A stretch of 47,045 bases of DNA, taken from NCBI GenBank assembly GCA_938045955.1, contig CALIBK010000011.1, positions 1 through 47,045 on the forward strand, written 5' to 3'. Positions within the stretch are counted from its first letter, which is position 1. Every line of letters begins with the position of its first letter. The notes under the pieces are model-generated. The model was not told the DNA's origin. It worked only from the letters and a program-made list of their open reading frames with translations, and ran no database searches. Shown here in pieces: positions 33,700 through 42,219 of this stretch. The translations under genes and the position numbers were made by a program. Source of the DNA: an uncultured bacterium (GTDB lineage Bacteria; Desulfobacterota; BSN033; UBA1163).

Positions 33700-35333
33700 A
33701 CACCCGTCGTTTCAGATCTCTTCTCTCATTTCCTTTTATCGCTCGACGGATCTTCCGGCAACCCTTCGGATTGAAGACCAAAATCACTCTTCTTCTCCTC
33801 TTGATTGTCCCGGGGACCCTTCTCTTCTCCAGTTATCTCGATTTTCAATTCTCCAAAAAAGCCCAGTTAGATCTTTATCTGGACCGAAATCTCTATATTG
33901 CCATGCAGATTGATCTGAGCCTCCCGGATCCAAGGATCCCTGAAAATCTTCAACGGATTGAGGAAGAGATTGAAGAGTGGTTGTTGAGTCGTCCCGCCCT
34001 GATTGGAATCGATGTCTTTCTCTTCTCTCTCAAGGGATGGGACATCGTCACCTCTCATTATCGACACTCCAAACCCATCCCATTTACCCTCACCCATGAA
34101 CAGATAAAAGAATTGAAAAGTGATAAACCCCTTATTCTTTTAAGGAGGGATGGGGAAGAAAACCCAATGGAGGTCACCGTTCCCCTTCATTCGAGAAGGA
34201 AGATCATCGGTGGGGTACGGATTGTAAGTTCTTTAGATGAGGCCCATAATTATTTGAATAAGAAGAAGCAGTGGACCTATTTGATCACCTTTTCCAGCAT
34301 CCTGATCATTCTCCTCACCTCCACCCTTTTTTTTAAAAGATTGGTCGGAAACCCTATTCAGAGGCTGGTCGAGGCCATGAACCGAGTGGAAAAAGGAGAT
34401 CTGGAGACGGTCACTCCTATTCAAAGCCGAGATGAATTAGGAGAATTGGGAAGACATTTTAATCAAATGGTGAGGAAGATTCGAGAATCTCATGAGCAGA
34501 ATATTCAACTTCTTTCTCAAATCAGTCGGTTCAACGAAGAATTAACCCGGAAAGTGGAATCCGCGACCTCTGAACTCAAACATCTTCATGAAGCCCTCTC
34601 AGAAACTCAGAGGCAACTCAGTCAATCGGAAAAACTGGCGGCTTTAGGACTTCTTACCGGTGCCGTAGCTCATCAAATCGGAACCCCTTTGAACTCCATC
34701 TCCGGATATATTCAACTCATCCTTCAGGAAGGAAATCTCCCCCCCAAGGATCAACAACGTCTTAAAATCATCGAATCCCAGGTGGACCGGCTTGCTGAAT
34801 CCTTTAAAACTCTTCTTTCTTACACCACTCTTCCTCAACCCCGGCGGAAACCCCTGGATATTAACGAGGTCCTTAGAGAACTGATCTCCTTAAGTGAACC
34901 CTGGCTCCGATCCCACCAGATCACCTTGGAGACCTCCTTGGATCCAAATCTCCCCTTGGTCTTAGGGGAAGTCACTCATTTACAAACGCTATTCCTGAAT
35001 CTAATTAATAATGCTATTGATGCAATGCCAAAAGGTGGAGAGCTAACTATAAAAACCCTCGTCACCTCTCCTTTAAATCCTGAAGAAGAAAGGTGGGTGG
35101 AAATCTCCATTATGGATACAGGAGTGGGGATCTCAGAAGAGATTAGAAAGAAGATTTTCGATCCTTTTTTTACAACCAAGAAAGCTGGAGAAGGGATGGG
35201 GTTGGGTCTCTCAATATGTGAAAAAATTGTTAAAGATCATTCAGGGAAAATAGAAGTAAAAAGTGAGGTCGGGAAAGGAAGTACCTTTTATGTCTATCTT
35301 CCTGTTTATAAGGGAGGTGAGGTGGATGAATAG
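33696..35333 (+). CDS. Membrane-bound sensor histidine kinase with HAMP domain
   Basis: 545 residues. TM1 is about 28-46, a periplasmic domain spans about 47-193, and TM2 is about 194-213. A HAMP domain follows (GNPIQRLVEAMNRVEKGDLE), then a coiled coil (about 270-312). The H-box AVAHQIGTPLNSISGY has His326; LNLINNAIDAMPKGG, DTGVGISEEI and GMGLGLSICEKIV are the N, G1 and G2 boxes. The HQIGTPLN type of H-box is common in kinases paired with sigma-54 regulators, but no regulator follows here. It is translationally coupled to tatC (ATGA overlap). Confidence 0.93.
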   Translation: MNTRRFRSLLSFPFIARRIFRQPFGLKTKITLLLLLIVPGTLLFSSYLDFQFSKKAQLDLYLDRNLYIAMQIDLSLPDPRIPENLQRIEEEIEEWLLSRPALIGIDVFLFSLKGWDIVTSHYRHSKPIPFTLTHEQIKELKSDKPLILLRRDGEENPMEVTVPLHSRRKIIGGVRIVSSLDEAHNYLNKKKQWTYLITFSSILIILLTSTLFFKRLVGNPIQRLVEAMNRVEKGDLETVTPIQSRDELGELGRHFNQMVRKIRESHEQNIQLLSQISRFNEELTRKVESATSELKHLHEALSETQRQLSQSEKLAALGLLTGAVAHQIGTPLNSISGYIQLILQEGNLPPKDQQRLKIIESQVDRLAESFKTLLSYTTLPQPRRKPLDINEVLRELISLSEPWLRSHQITLETSLDPNLPLVLGEVTHLQTLFLNLINNAIDAMPKGGELTIKTLVTSPLNPEEERWVEISIMDTGVGISEEIRKKIFDPFFTTKKAGEGMGLGLSICEKIVKDHSGKIEVKSEVGKGSTFYVYLPVYKGGEVDE

Positions 35334-35767
35334 TCAAATGTTCTCAAAAGGCGATTCCCCTTTAAATTACAAATACTTGTAAAATCAATGGGTTACAACT
35401 TCCATTTTGGAATAACTTTCCTTTTTTTTGGTTTTTTTTGGTTTAAATGGTTACAATTTAGTTACACCATTTTACTAAAACATTTTTTACATAATTGCAC
35501 GTGACCCTTTTTCCTGTTTAGGAACTTTACCTGTCTCAAAACCTCCCCTTGTCTCTGTCGAAATGGCCTCACACCAGGAATACTTCTTCCCAATATCCAT
35601 CCCTATTACCGTTTTAAAAGGAATTAGGATACTCATCTGCCGCTCCTCCTTTCTTTTTTAGGCGAATCTTACCACATTTTCTTAAGGAACGGCGTTTTCA
35701 TGATATCAGTATATTTCCTTCTCTCCGCGGATGGTAACTCTTTTATGAGCTATTAAAACACGAGATA
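35334..35767. other. 434-base non-coding junction between the kinase gene and the chemosensory operon
   Basis: AT-rich with T-runs (for example 35419-35440). It contains an ATG overlapping the kinase stop that opens an ORF of only about 18 codons, and a truncated transposase start on the - strand (35487-35636). The base composition changes here from about 40-45% GC on the left to well over 50% on the right. It looks like a rearrangement or insertion boundary. Confidence 0.6.
35487..35636 (-). pseudogene. N-terminal fragment of an IS110-like transposase
   Basis: A 49-residue reading frame starts at the ATG at 35636 behind an excellent AAAGGAGGAG site. It reads MSILIPFKTVIGMDIGKKYS, continues WCEAISTETR and GGFETGKVPKQEKG, and stops at 35487. 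VIGMDIGKKYSW resembles the first catalytic strand of DEDD (IS110-family) transposases, including the Asp. Complete enzymes have about 300-400 residues, so this is a stub left by deletion. It lies exactly at the composition change before the chemosensory operon. Confidence 0.5.
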
Positions 35768-37036
35768 TCAAAACAATTCTATGGCAGGCCGCCCTTCGGC
35801 CTCTGTACTTTGACCAGTAGCGGCATCATGAATTTGACGCTGACGGTCCATGACGTAATTGTCGCGGATAACCTTAATACGTTCGGCAAGCGGGGGCCAC
35901 TTAGCGCCACCCCGGCCAATGCAGGCTAGGTTCTGGCGTATGCACTTGAAGTGCTCATTGAGTTCTTTCAGCACAGCTTCCACTTGCTCGATCTGCTGAC
36001 GGCTTATGTCCTGGAGTTGCATATGGCCCAACGCACCCACGATGTCGGCGTGGATTTGCGCCATCGCCGTAGACGATTCGCGGGTGATCATGGACAAGTA
36101 GTTGCTCACCTCCTTGAGGGCAGTGTTCATTCTATCCAGATCGGCAATGATGAGGGCGATTTGACGCGTTTCCTTTTCGGTACGCTCATTGGCAATCATG
36201 AAGGAGAGGTTCTGTTTAGCCACTCCGGTCACTTCCGCCACACGCGCATCGATCTGGCTGGCGATCTTCTCACTTTCCGTCGCCAGCTTGCGCGTTTCGT
36301 CCGCCACTACGGCAAAGCCGCGACCCATTTCGCCCGCCCTCGCCGCTTCGATGGCTGCATTTAAGGCCAGTATCTTAGTCTGCAGGGAAATAGTGTTGAT
36401 CATTTTAGTAAGCCCGGTGAGGTCTTTGAGGCTCATAAGGACTTCTGAGATTCGCTGGGCATCACGTTCGATCTCAGCGTTACGTTGCGCTAGGTAGTCC
36501 TTCATTTGCCCAAGCGTCTCTGCGTTGCGGATCTGGGCTTGAATCTGGGTTTGAATCTGGGTCTGGACTTGGGTTTGCGCAATGTCGTCGGCGGCCTTGA
36601 GTTTTTTTAGCAGGCTATCGCTTTGATTGCGAATCGCTTCGAGTGCCTGCATGACTGCCAACGCTTCGACTTCGGTGCTCGACTTTGCTTCCGCGAGATG
36701 TCCGCGCAGGATGTCGACAAACATTGGCATTGCCTCGGCATCCTGTATGATTTTCCTGATGGCCGCGGTGGAATGATTAAGACTTGTTTCCCATCTTTTC
36801 GATTTGATGCTGAGTAGTGGCAGGTGAAGCTCCGCCCACCGGTAGAAGAAAGGGAATAATAAACCCGTCAAGAGCAGCGTCAAGGCTATGCCCGCCGCTA
36901 TCGCTTCCCGTTGCCAGGATGACGTGGAGATCATGAATTCCGGATAGAAGAACCAGTAAATACCGCCCACGATCACCCCTATCAGGGCGAAGATCAAACG
37001 AGCCAGTGTACAGTGATAAATAAAGATATCGGCCAT
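35768..37036 (-). CDS. Methyl-accepting chemotaxis protein, membrane-anchored, without a periplasmic sensor domain
   Basis: About 422 residues from the ATG at 37036, one base after the cheY stop; a GTG at 37045 would overlap that gene. Two hydrophobic segments near the N-terminus (about 12-30 and 44-65) form a hairpin with no sizeable periplasmic domain. The signalling region has [20 protein letters not shown] and [20 protein letters not shown], the conserved tip that binds CheA and CheW. The linker contains a Gln-rich [12 protein letters not shown] stretch encoded by a 12-base tandem repeat. Last gene of the chemosensory operon. Confidence 0.88.
   Translation of the reverse strand: MADIFIYHCTLARLIFALIGVIVGGIYWFFYPEFMISTSSWQREAIAAGIALTLLLTGLLFPFFYRWAELHLPLLSIKSKRWETSLNHSTAAIRKIIQDAEAMPMFVDILRGHLAEAKSSTEVEALAVMQALEAIRNQSDSLLKKLKAADDIAQTQVQTQIQTQIQAQIRNAETLGQMKDYLAQRNAEIERDAQRISEVLMSLKDLTGLTKMINTISLQTKILALNAAIEAARAGEMGRGFAVVADETRKLATESEKIASQIDARVAEVTGVAKQNLSFMIANERTEKETRQIALIIADLDRMNTALKEVSNYLSMITRESSTAMAQIHADIVGALGHMQLQDISRQQIEQVEAVLKELNEHFKCIRQNLACIGRGGAKWPPLAERIKVIRDNYVMDRQRQIHDAATGQSTEAEGRPAIELF
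36531..36578 (-). repeat. Four imperfect 12-base tandem repeats inside the receptor gene
   Basis: The units ATCTGGGCTTGA, ATCTGGGTTTGA, ATCTGGGTCTGG and ACTTGGGTTTGC follow each other and keep the reading frame. They encode alternating Gln and Thr/Val/Ile in the linker before the signalling helices. Confidence 0.75.
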
Positions 37037-37037
37037 T

Positions 37038-37406
37038 TTAAACACCCGGCAGCACCTGTTTCAATACTTTAAGAAGATCAGGCCCACCTACAGGTTTAAC
37101 CAGCCAGCCGGTGGCGCCGAGCTTCTTTGCCTCATCACGCTTGGCAGCCTGGCTTTCGGTGGTGAGCACCAGAATAGGAGTGAAACGCAGCAGCGTACGC
37201 GCATTCTTGATGAACTCGATGCCGTTCATGATGGGCATGTTGATATCGGTGATGATGAGGTCGGGCTTGAAGCCAGTCTTCAGCTTATTGAATGCTTCCT
37301 GACCGTCTTTTGCGGTTTCGACATTAAAGCCACCCATCTCGAGGATTTGTTTGATGCTCATTAATATCACGCTGGAATCATCGATCACGAAAATGGTCTT
37401 GGCCAT
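37038..37406 (-). CDS. cheY: CheY-type response regulator (downstream copy)
   Basis: 122 residues from the ATG at 37406, which follows the previous stop by one base and has AAGGAG upstream; the longer reading from 37430 was rejected. Receiver residues: VIDDSS (acidic pair), LIITDINMP with phospho-Asp55, LTTES and [10 protein letters not shown] with the conserved Lys. Single domain, so it acts as a diffusible phospho-signal or phosphate sink for CheA. It sits between the small STAS-like gene and the membrane receptor. Confidence 0.93.
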   Translation of the reverse strand: MAKTIFVIDDSSVILMSIKQILEMGGFNVETAKDGQEAFNKLKTGFKPDLIITDINMPIMNGIEFIKNARTLLRFTPILVLTTESQAAKRDEAKKLGATGWLVKPVGGPDLLKVLKQVLPGV

Positions 37407-37407
37407 T

Positions 37408-37659
37408 TCAGTACTCCTTTTTCTCGTCATTTAAGGCCGCTTTAAGCCATGCGCCGAAGGCGGCATCCTTAGGCCAGGAAGCGATCGAAGGCCGAGCTGC
37501 CATCAACACTTGCAGGACGGCGGTGTGCAGATGCACGCAGTCATAAAGATCTACCATGCCCTTGGGATGGGCGTGCAACCATTCCAGTAAGTCTTCCGCT
37601 TCCTCGACACTCACCACCTCACTCAAGACTACCGTCGATTCTTTGTAAACAGTCGTCAT
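37408..37659 (-). CDS. Small STAS-like protein in the chemosensory operon
   Basis: 83 residues. The pattern EEAEDLLEWLHAHPKGMVDL followed by YDCVHLHTAVLQVLMAARPS resembles a short STAS fold (strand with Asp, then a helix with ...TAxLQVLxAAR). The usual phospho-accepting Ser/Thr position is not obvious. It overlaps the end of cheA by four bases (ATGA) and is followed one base later by cheY, so it belongs to the operon. It may bind CheA or a receptor; the role is unknown. Confidence 0.55.
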   Translation of the reverse strand: MTTVYKESTVVLSEVVSVEEAEDLLEWLHAHPKGMVDLYDCVHLHTAVLQVLMAARPSIASWPKDAAFGAWLKAALNDEKKEY

Positions 37660-40361
37660 CTGATCAGCTCCTTTAAATTGAGCACCATGAGCACTGAGCC
37701 GTCGCCCAGAATCGCCGTGCCGGCATAAAAGGACAGTTTACTCAGCTCGCCGGGGAGCGGTTTAAGGATCACGTCCACCGTTTCCCGGAAGTTATCCACC
37801 AGGATACCCACCGGCTCGCTGCCTTTCTTCACCACTAATGTGGCAATTTCGTCATCATCGTTGGCAATGGGTTCAGCGGCAATGCCCAGCAATTTGTTTA
37901 AGGTAATCAAGGGCACGATACGGCCACGCAATACCGTGGTCTGTCGTTTCTTGATAGTGCGGATTTCAGAGCGCGGCACGCGCACGGTTTCAACCACTAG
38001 CTCCATGGGCACGCCGAAGATCTGCCGGTCGGATTCGACGATCATTACCTTGGTTACCACCATTGAGAGCGGCAGGGTCAGTGTGAGGCGTGTGCCCTTT
38101 CCGACCTCGCTGGTAAGTTGCACCGATCCTCTTACCTTTTCGAGGGCGCTGCGTACAACATCCAAGCCAACCCCACGTCCGGAAAATTCGGAGACAGCCT
38201 CTGCCGTGGAGAAGCCGGCAGCGAAGACAAGGTTGATCGCCTCCTGGTCGCTGATTTTGTCCAGACGATCCTCAGCTATGATGCCTTTTTCGTAGGCCTT
38301 TCGTTTCACCACCACCGGGTCGATGCCGCGCCCGTCGTCGGTAATTTCGATGAACACCCGGTCCGACTCCTGTCTTGCAGCAAGGACCAAACGTCCAGTC
38401 GGCGACTTTCCTGCTGCTATCCGCTCGTCCGGCGTTTCCAGTCCGTGGTCAAGGCTATTTCGGACGATGTGGATCAGGGGATCGGCTAGAACTTCGATGA
38501 TGTTCTTGTCGGCTTCCGTTTCTTCACCTTGGAGGACCAGCTCTACTTCCTTTCCGAGTTTTCTGGAAATATCACGTACCAGGCGAGGGAAGCGTTGAAA
38601 AACAAAGGAGACTGGGATCATGCGCACCTGCATGATGGCGTCCTGCATCTCCTCTGCAATACGGTTGATGACCGCATATTGGGTTTTAATTTCGCGGGAA
38701 AGCTTGCGCACGCCGTATAGCTTTTCGGCGCGGTCAGCAAGGTAGGGCAAAGCGTTCTTGGCCACTACCATCTCACCGATCAGGTTCATAAGCCGGTCAA
38801 TCTTGGCCTGATCGACCTTGAGCACTTTGCTCCCCAGCGCATCCTCGGCGCGGCGGCCGAACTTGACTTCGCTGGCTTCAGAGGCAGATGTGGAAGAGTG
38901 CTCGAAGGACGGTGTCTGCAATACTTTAGACGGCTCGGCAGGATGCTGTACTTCTTTACGTGGGACGACATCCGGCATGGCGGCTGGTTGTTGGGCAAGG
39001 GCTGGCGCCCTTTTTTCACGGAAGGTGGTGAGCCAATCGCGCAAAGGCCGCGCCGATTTTGCCTCCAGAGCCTCGGCAAGCGCCTCTTCGAGCTCAAGTG
39101 GATCTTCGCCCAACGCAGAAAGGCAGGCCGCAAGCGAGGCGCCGACGGATTCAAGTCTGCCTGAGAGCCAGGGTACCCTATCGTCCTGTGCAAGAACTTC
39201 GGCTTGGGCATCAATGATCTCATCTATCCGAATCCGGTCAGCCTCTGCTAGTTTAGACTGCACTGGGCCCATAGACGCTTTTGGCACAGGCTCGGCTGCA
39301 CCATGATCCGCATAAAGATCAGACAGATCCGGCGCAGTAAAAGTTTTCAGCGAACAGATGAGCCGACGCATAGCCTCGCGCTCATTGGGACGGACCTCGA
39401 TGAGGGCGAGGAGCCAGCGCAGAACTGAGGAAATCCACCCCCCGGCCGGGAAAAGCTCGATCTGCTTTTGCACAAGCGCCTTTAATACACCGACTCCAGT
39501 ATTGGCAGTGGACTCGAGTATCCGGTTTGCTTCTGCGATAAAATCACGAGACACCGGCACTTCATTCTGGTGGCCTTGGGGTAAGACAAGGGCCATAGGT
39601 GAAATGGGTGTGATACTCACTTCATCGGGCACGTAGCGAAAATACTCGACGATTTCTGCGCGCGGCGCATTGGAAAATACATGGAAGTCGAGCTGGCAGC
39701 GGTAGCAGTCCATTTTGGCTAAGGGCGGCCAAGCTGATCGGGCCACCGCCCGCCCCCACAGCAGGCCGGGCACATTGCGCGCCTGGAAAAAGGGATCTTC
39801 ACCCTTGAAAAAACATTCTTTGTCGGGACGATAGACGATGAGATGGAGCCCATTGTCCCCTGCGGCCCGGAAGGCTGTTAGCCGCGCTTCCTCGGGTAAA
39901 TCGGATATGGCCGGCAGAATGATGTCCTGAGCGGCGAGTGTACCAGCGGCTTGCCTCTCCTTCCGCGCCTCTTCGGCCGCCGGGATCAGATCCCGCAGTG
40001 ACGAGGAGATCTTTGCCGCGGGTTCGCTCTGGGCCGGATCGAGACCTCCTTCCTTTTCGATATTGTCGAAAAGTAGGCTGACAAAATCCATGGCCTCCAG
40101 GAGCCGATCCGCCAATTCCTGGGAATAGGCGACACGATGGTCGCGCACGGCATCCATCAGGTCTTCGCAGGCATGGAGCACATGCGTCATCTCCGGAAAT
40201 TGGAAAAGGCCACTGTTGCCCTTCAGGGTATGCACGGCACGGAAAAGTTCTGTCATCAGCTCCTGGCTGTCCGGCGTGGACTCCAAGGCGATGAGCTTTT
40301 CGCCAATACTCTGCAACAGGTCGCGACCTTCCAGCAGAAATTGTCTGAGCAATTGGTTCAT
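37656..40361 (-). CDS. cheA: Chemotaxis histidine kinase CheA
   Basis: 901 residues. P1 Hpt domain: FRAVHTLKGNSGLFQF with phospho-accepting His44. A central region (about 160-270) has YRPDKECFFKGEDPFFQARN and YFRYVPDEVSITPI, a module seen in some CheA proteins between P1 and P3. P3 dimerisation: KVDQAKIDRLMNLIGEMVVA. P4 kinase: RNSLDHGLETPDERIAAGK, DDGRGIDPVV, FSGRGVGLDVVRS. P5 CheW-like domain to the end. Overlaps cheY upstream and the STAS-like gene downstream by four bases each. It phosphorylates the two CheY proteins and CheB of this operon. Confidence 0.96.
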   Translation of the reverse strand: MNQLLRQFLLEGRDLLQSIGEKLIALESTPDSQELMTELFRAVHTLKGNSGLFQFPEMTHVLHACEDLMDAVRDHRVAYSQELADRLLEAMDFVSLLFDNIEKEGGLDPAQSEPAAKISSSLRDLIPAAEEARKERQAAGTLAAQDIILPAISDLPEEARLTAFRAAGDNGLHLIVYRPDKECFFKGEDPFFQARNVPGLLWGRAVARSAWPPLAKMDCYRCQLDFHVFSNAPRAEIVEYFRYVPDEVSITPISPMALVLPQGHQNEVPVSRDFIAEANRILESTANTGVGVLKALVQKQIELFPAGGWISSVLRWLLALIEVRPNEREAMRRLICSLKTFTAPDLSDLYADHGAAEPVPKASMGPVQSKLAEADRIRIDEIIDAQAEVLAQDDRVPWLSGRLESVGASLAACLSALGEDPLELEEALAEALEAKSARPLRDWLTTFREKRAPALAQQPAAMPDVVPRKEVQHPAEPSKVLQTPSFEHSSTSASEASEVKFGRRAEDALGSKVLKVDQAKIDRLMNLIGEMVVAKNALPYLADRAEKLYGVRKLSREIKTQYAVINRIAEEMQDAIMQVRMIPVSFVFQRFPRLVRDISRKLGKEVELVLQGEETEADKNIIEVLADPLIHIVRNSLDHGLETPDERIAAGKSPTGRLVLAARQESDRVFIEITDDGRGIDPVVVKRKAYEKGIIAEDRLDKISDQEAINLVFAAGFSTAEAVSEFSGRGVGLDVVRSALEKVRGSVQLTSEVGKGTRLTLTLPLSMVVTKVMIVESDRQIFGVPMELVVETVRVPRSEIRTIKKRQTTVLRGRIVPLITLNKLLGIAAEPIANDDDEIATLVVKKGSEPVGILVDNFRETVDVILKPLPGELSKLSFYAGTAILGDGSVLMVLNLKELIR

Positions 40362-40744
40362 GCCTTCCCTCCTCGGGCAAGCAGCAAGCGGACGTAGGCA
40401 AGGAGATCACCCGGTTTGATTGGCTTAACGAGATAAAAATTCGCCCCGGCTTCAAAAGCGCAAACCTTGTCCCGACTTTGCTCTTCCGTGGAGACTATGA
40501 TGGCTGGAGTCTGACGAATCGGCTGCTGGCGCAGTTCGCGCAAAAAACTGTACCCGTCCATTTTCGGCATGTTTATATCAACGAGGTAGAGGTCGAAGGC
40601 TTCTTTTGTAGCAAGGGTCTTTTCCAGCGCCTCGAGGCCATTCATGGCCTCGGTGACTTCATAACCTGCATCCTCCAGGATGCTGCGGTGATACATCCGC
40701 ACTGTGGCGGCGTCGTCGATGACGAGGATTCTTTTCTTGCTCAT
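40358..40744 (-). CDS. cheY: CheY-type response regulator (upstream copy)
   Basis: 128 residues. VIDDAAT, LYLVDINMP with phospho-Asp57, IVSTEEQ and LVKPIKPGD are the receiver signature positions. ATGA overlaps join it to cheR on one side and cheA on the other. Only moderately similar to the downstream CheY, so the two may have different targets or one may act as a phosphate sink. Confidence 0.93.
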   Translation of the reverse strand: MSKKRILVIDDAATVRMYHRSILEDAGYEVTEAMNGLEALEKTLATKEAFDLYLVDINMPKMDGYSFLRELRQQPIRQTPAIIVSTEEQSRDKVCAFEAGANFYLVKPIKPGDLLAYVRLLLARGGKA

Positions 40745-41589
40745 CGGCCCTCCGGTTTCTGATACACAATGGCTTCGGGGAACTTACATACCTTGAATAC
40801 CGAGGAGATGCGGCTCATGGACTCGGAATGACCTAGACAGATGAAGCCACCCGGGTTCAATGCATCAAAAAAAACATCGGCCGCTCGCCGGCGCGACAGG
40901 TCGTCGAAATAGATCAAGAGATTACGGCAGAAGATCACGTCGAAACCGCGATAGGGCCGGGTGTCGTCCGGATCTAACAGATTGACGCGAGTGAATTCTA
41001 CTGCCTGGCGAAAATCATCTGAGATCTGATAATCGCCATCCGGCAGCCTCTTGAAATGCCGGCTGAGAAGCCTTTCCGGCAGGTGCTGCACCGAACGGGG
41101 TGAATACTTGCCGGCACGCGCCTTCTTCAGGATATTGGTATCAATGTCCGAGGCCATGATCTCCACGTCCCAAATGGCTATCCCAGTCCAGAACTCCGTG
41201 AGATAGATCGCAATGGAATAGGGCTCCTCGCCCGAGGATGAAGGGATCGACCAGATGCGAATGGGCGATCCAGGCTTCTTGGTCTTGGTGATCTGGGGTA
41301 GAAGGGAATTGACCAGACACTTGAACTGGTGTTCCTCACGGAAAAAATAGGTCTCGTTGACCGTCATACTATTGATCAGCGTCTGCAACTCCTCGCCCGA
41401 GGTCTGAAATCGGAGCATTGTGAAATAGCTCCTAAAATTGCCGCTACCGGTGGCTTCGATGCGTTCGACGAGGCGCTTGTCCACAAAATAGCGCTTAGAG
41501 TCCTCGAAGTGGATACCCGTCTTGCGGTAGAAGAATTCCCGGAACTTAAGGAAGTCTTCATAGGTTATGGTGTTGTCAGCCATACTCAT
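40741..41589 (-). CDS. cheR: Chemoreceptor methyltransferase CheR
   Basis: About 282 residues from the ATG at 41589, which overlaps the stop of the HEAT-repeat gene (ATGA). A longer reading from 41772 lies inside that gene and begins with an Arg-rich non-family stretch, so it was rejected. N-terminal CheR domain: SMTVNETYFFREEHQF. SAM domain: IWSIPSSSGEEPYSIAIYLT (motif I variant of the usual A-C-S-S-G-E-E-P), EIMASDIDTNILKKAR and FDVIFCRNLLIYFD. It methylates receptor glutamates and is opposed by CheB. Confidence 0.94.
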   Translation of the reverse strand: MSMADNTITYEDFLKFREFFYRKTGIHFEDSKRYFVDKRLVERIEATGSGNFRSYFTMLRFQTSGEELQTLINSMTVNETYFFREEHQFKCLVNSLLPQITKTKKPGSPIRIWSIPSSSGEEPYSIAIYLTEFWTGIAIWDVEIMASDIDTNILKKARAGKYSPRSVQHLPERLLSRHFKRLPDGDYQISDDFRQAVEFTRVNLLDPDDTRPYRGFDVIFCRNLLIYFDDLSRRRAADVFFDALNPGGFICLGHSESMSRISSVFKVCKFPEAIVYQKPEGR

Positions 41590-42209
41590 TCCGCACGGAT
41601 ACGTTTCAAGGCCAGATCGACCGAAAAAGCGATGTAGGGTTCGCCTGGAAAACGCGCCTTGAGAGCTTCGAGAGCGCCGGCGGCCGCCTCGGTGCCTACC
41701 TCGCTCAGAATATCGACTGCCGTGGCGCAGACATTCACGTGTGCATCCTCGCAGATTACTTCGATTAGCCACTTCTCAACGTCCGGATGGCGCAGGGACT
41801 CGAGGATGTTGACAGCGAAGATACGTACGTCCGAGTCGGAGTCGTGCAAAAGGGCCGTCATAACCGGAGTCACTTCATCAGGCATGCTTTTCATTGCTTC
41901 GATCGCGTCATTTCTGAGCGCCGCGTCCTCGCTGCGCAGGCAGCGCACCAACCCCTCCACGGCGGCAGGGGTACCAATCAAAATGAGACTGGTCAAGATC
42001 GCTTCGCGAACGGTTCCATCCGACTCTTTTTCCAGTCGTTCGGTAAGCACGGCCACGGCTTCAGGATAGGTCGCAAGATCGCGCGCCGCCCAGCGCCGCG
42101 CGACCGGATTAGAGTCGCTGAGTTGGGCCACCAGACCATTAAAATCCCTATTTCGGCTTCGTTGATCCCGATCGACGATCCGCGTGTCCTTGCGTTTGAC
42201 AATGGCCAT
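41586..42209 (-). CDS. HEAT-repeat protein in the chemosensory operon
   Basis: 207 residues, all helical, with about five HEAT/PBS-lyase-type repeats such as DSNPVARRWAARDLATYPEA, EKESDGTVREAILTSLILIG, SEDAALRNDAIEAMKSMPDE and DSDSDVRIFAVNILESLRHP. These form a curved scaffold for protein binding. GAGGAG precedes the ATG, eleven bases after the cheB stop, and it overlaps cheR. A HEAT protein is not part of the classical pathway; a scaffold role for CheB/CheR or the receptors is a reasonable guess. Confidence 0.85.
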   Translation of the reverse strand: MAIVKRKDTRIVDRDQRSRNRDFNGLVAQLSDSNPVARRWAARDLATYPEAVAVLTERLEKESDGTVREAILTSLILIGTPAAVEGLVRCLRSEDAALRNDAIEAMKSMPDEVTPVMTALLHDSDSDVRIFAVNILESLRHPDVEKWLIEVICEDAHVNVCATAVDILSEVGTEAAAGALEALKARFPGEPYIAFSVDLALKRIRAE

Positions 42210-42219
42210 GTCGTTCTCC

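Noticed and set aside
41590-41772. N-terminal extension of CheR by 61 residues
   Set aside because: It lies inside the HEAT-repeat gene, is Arg-rich and unlike CheR. The ATG at 41589 overlaps the HEAT-gene stop, as at other junctions of the operon.
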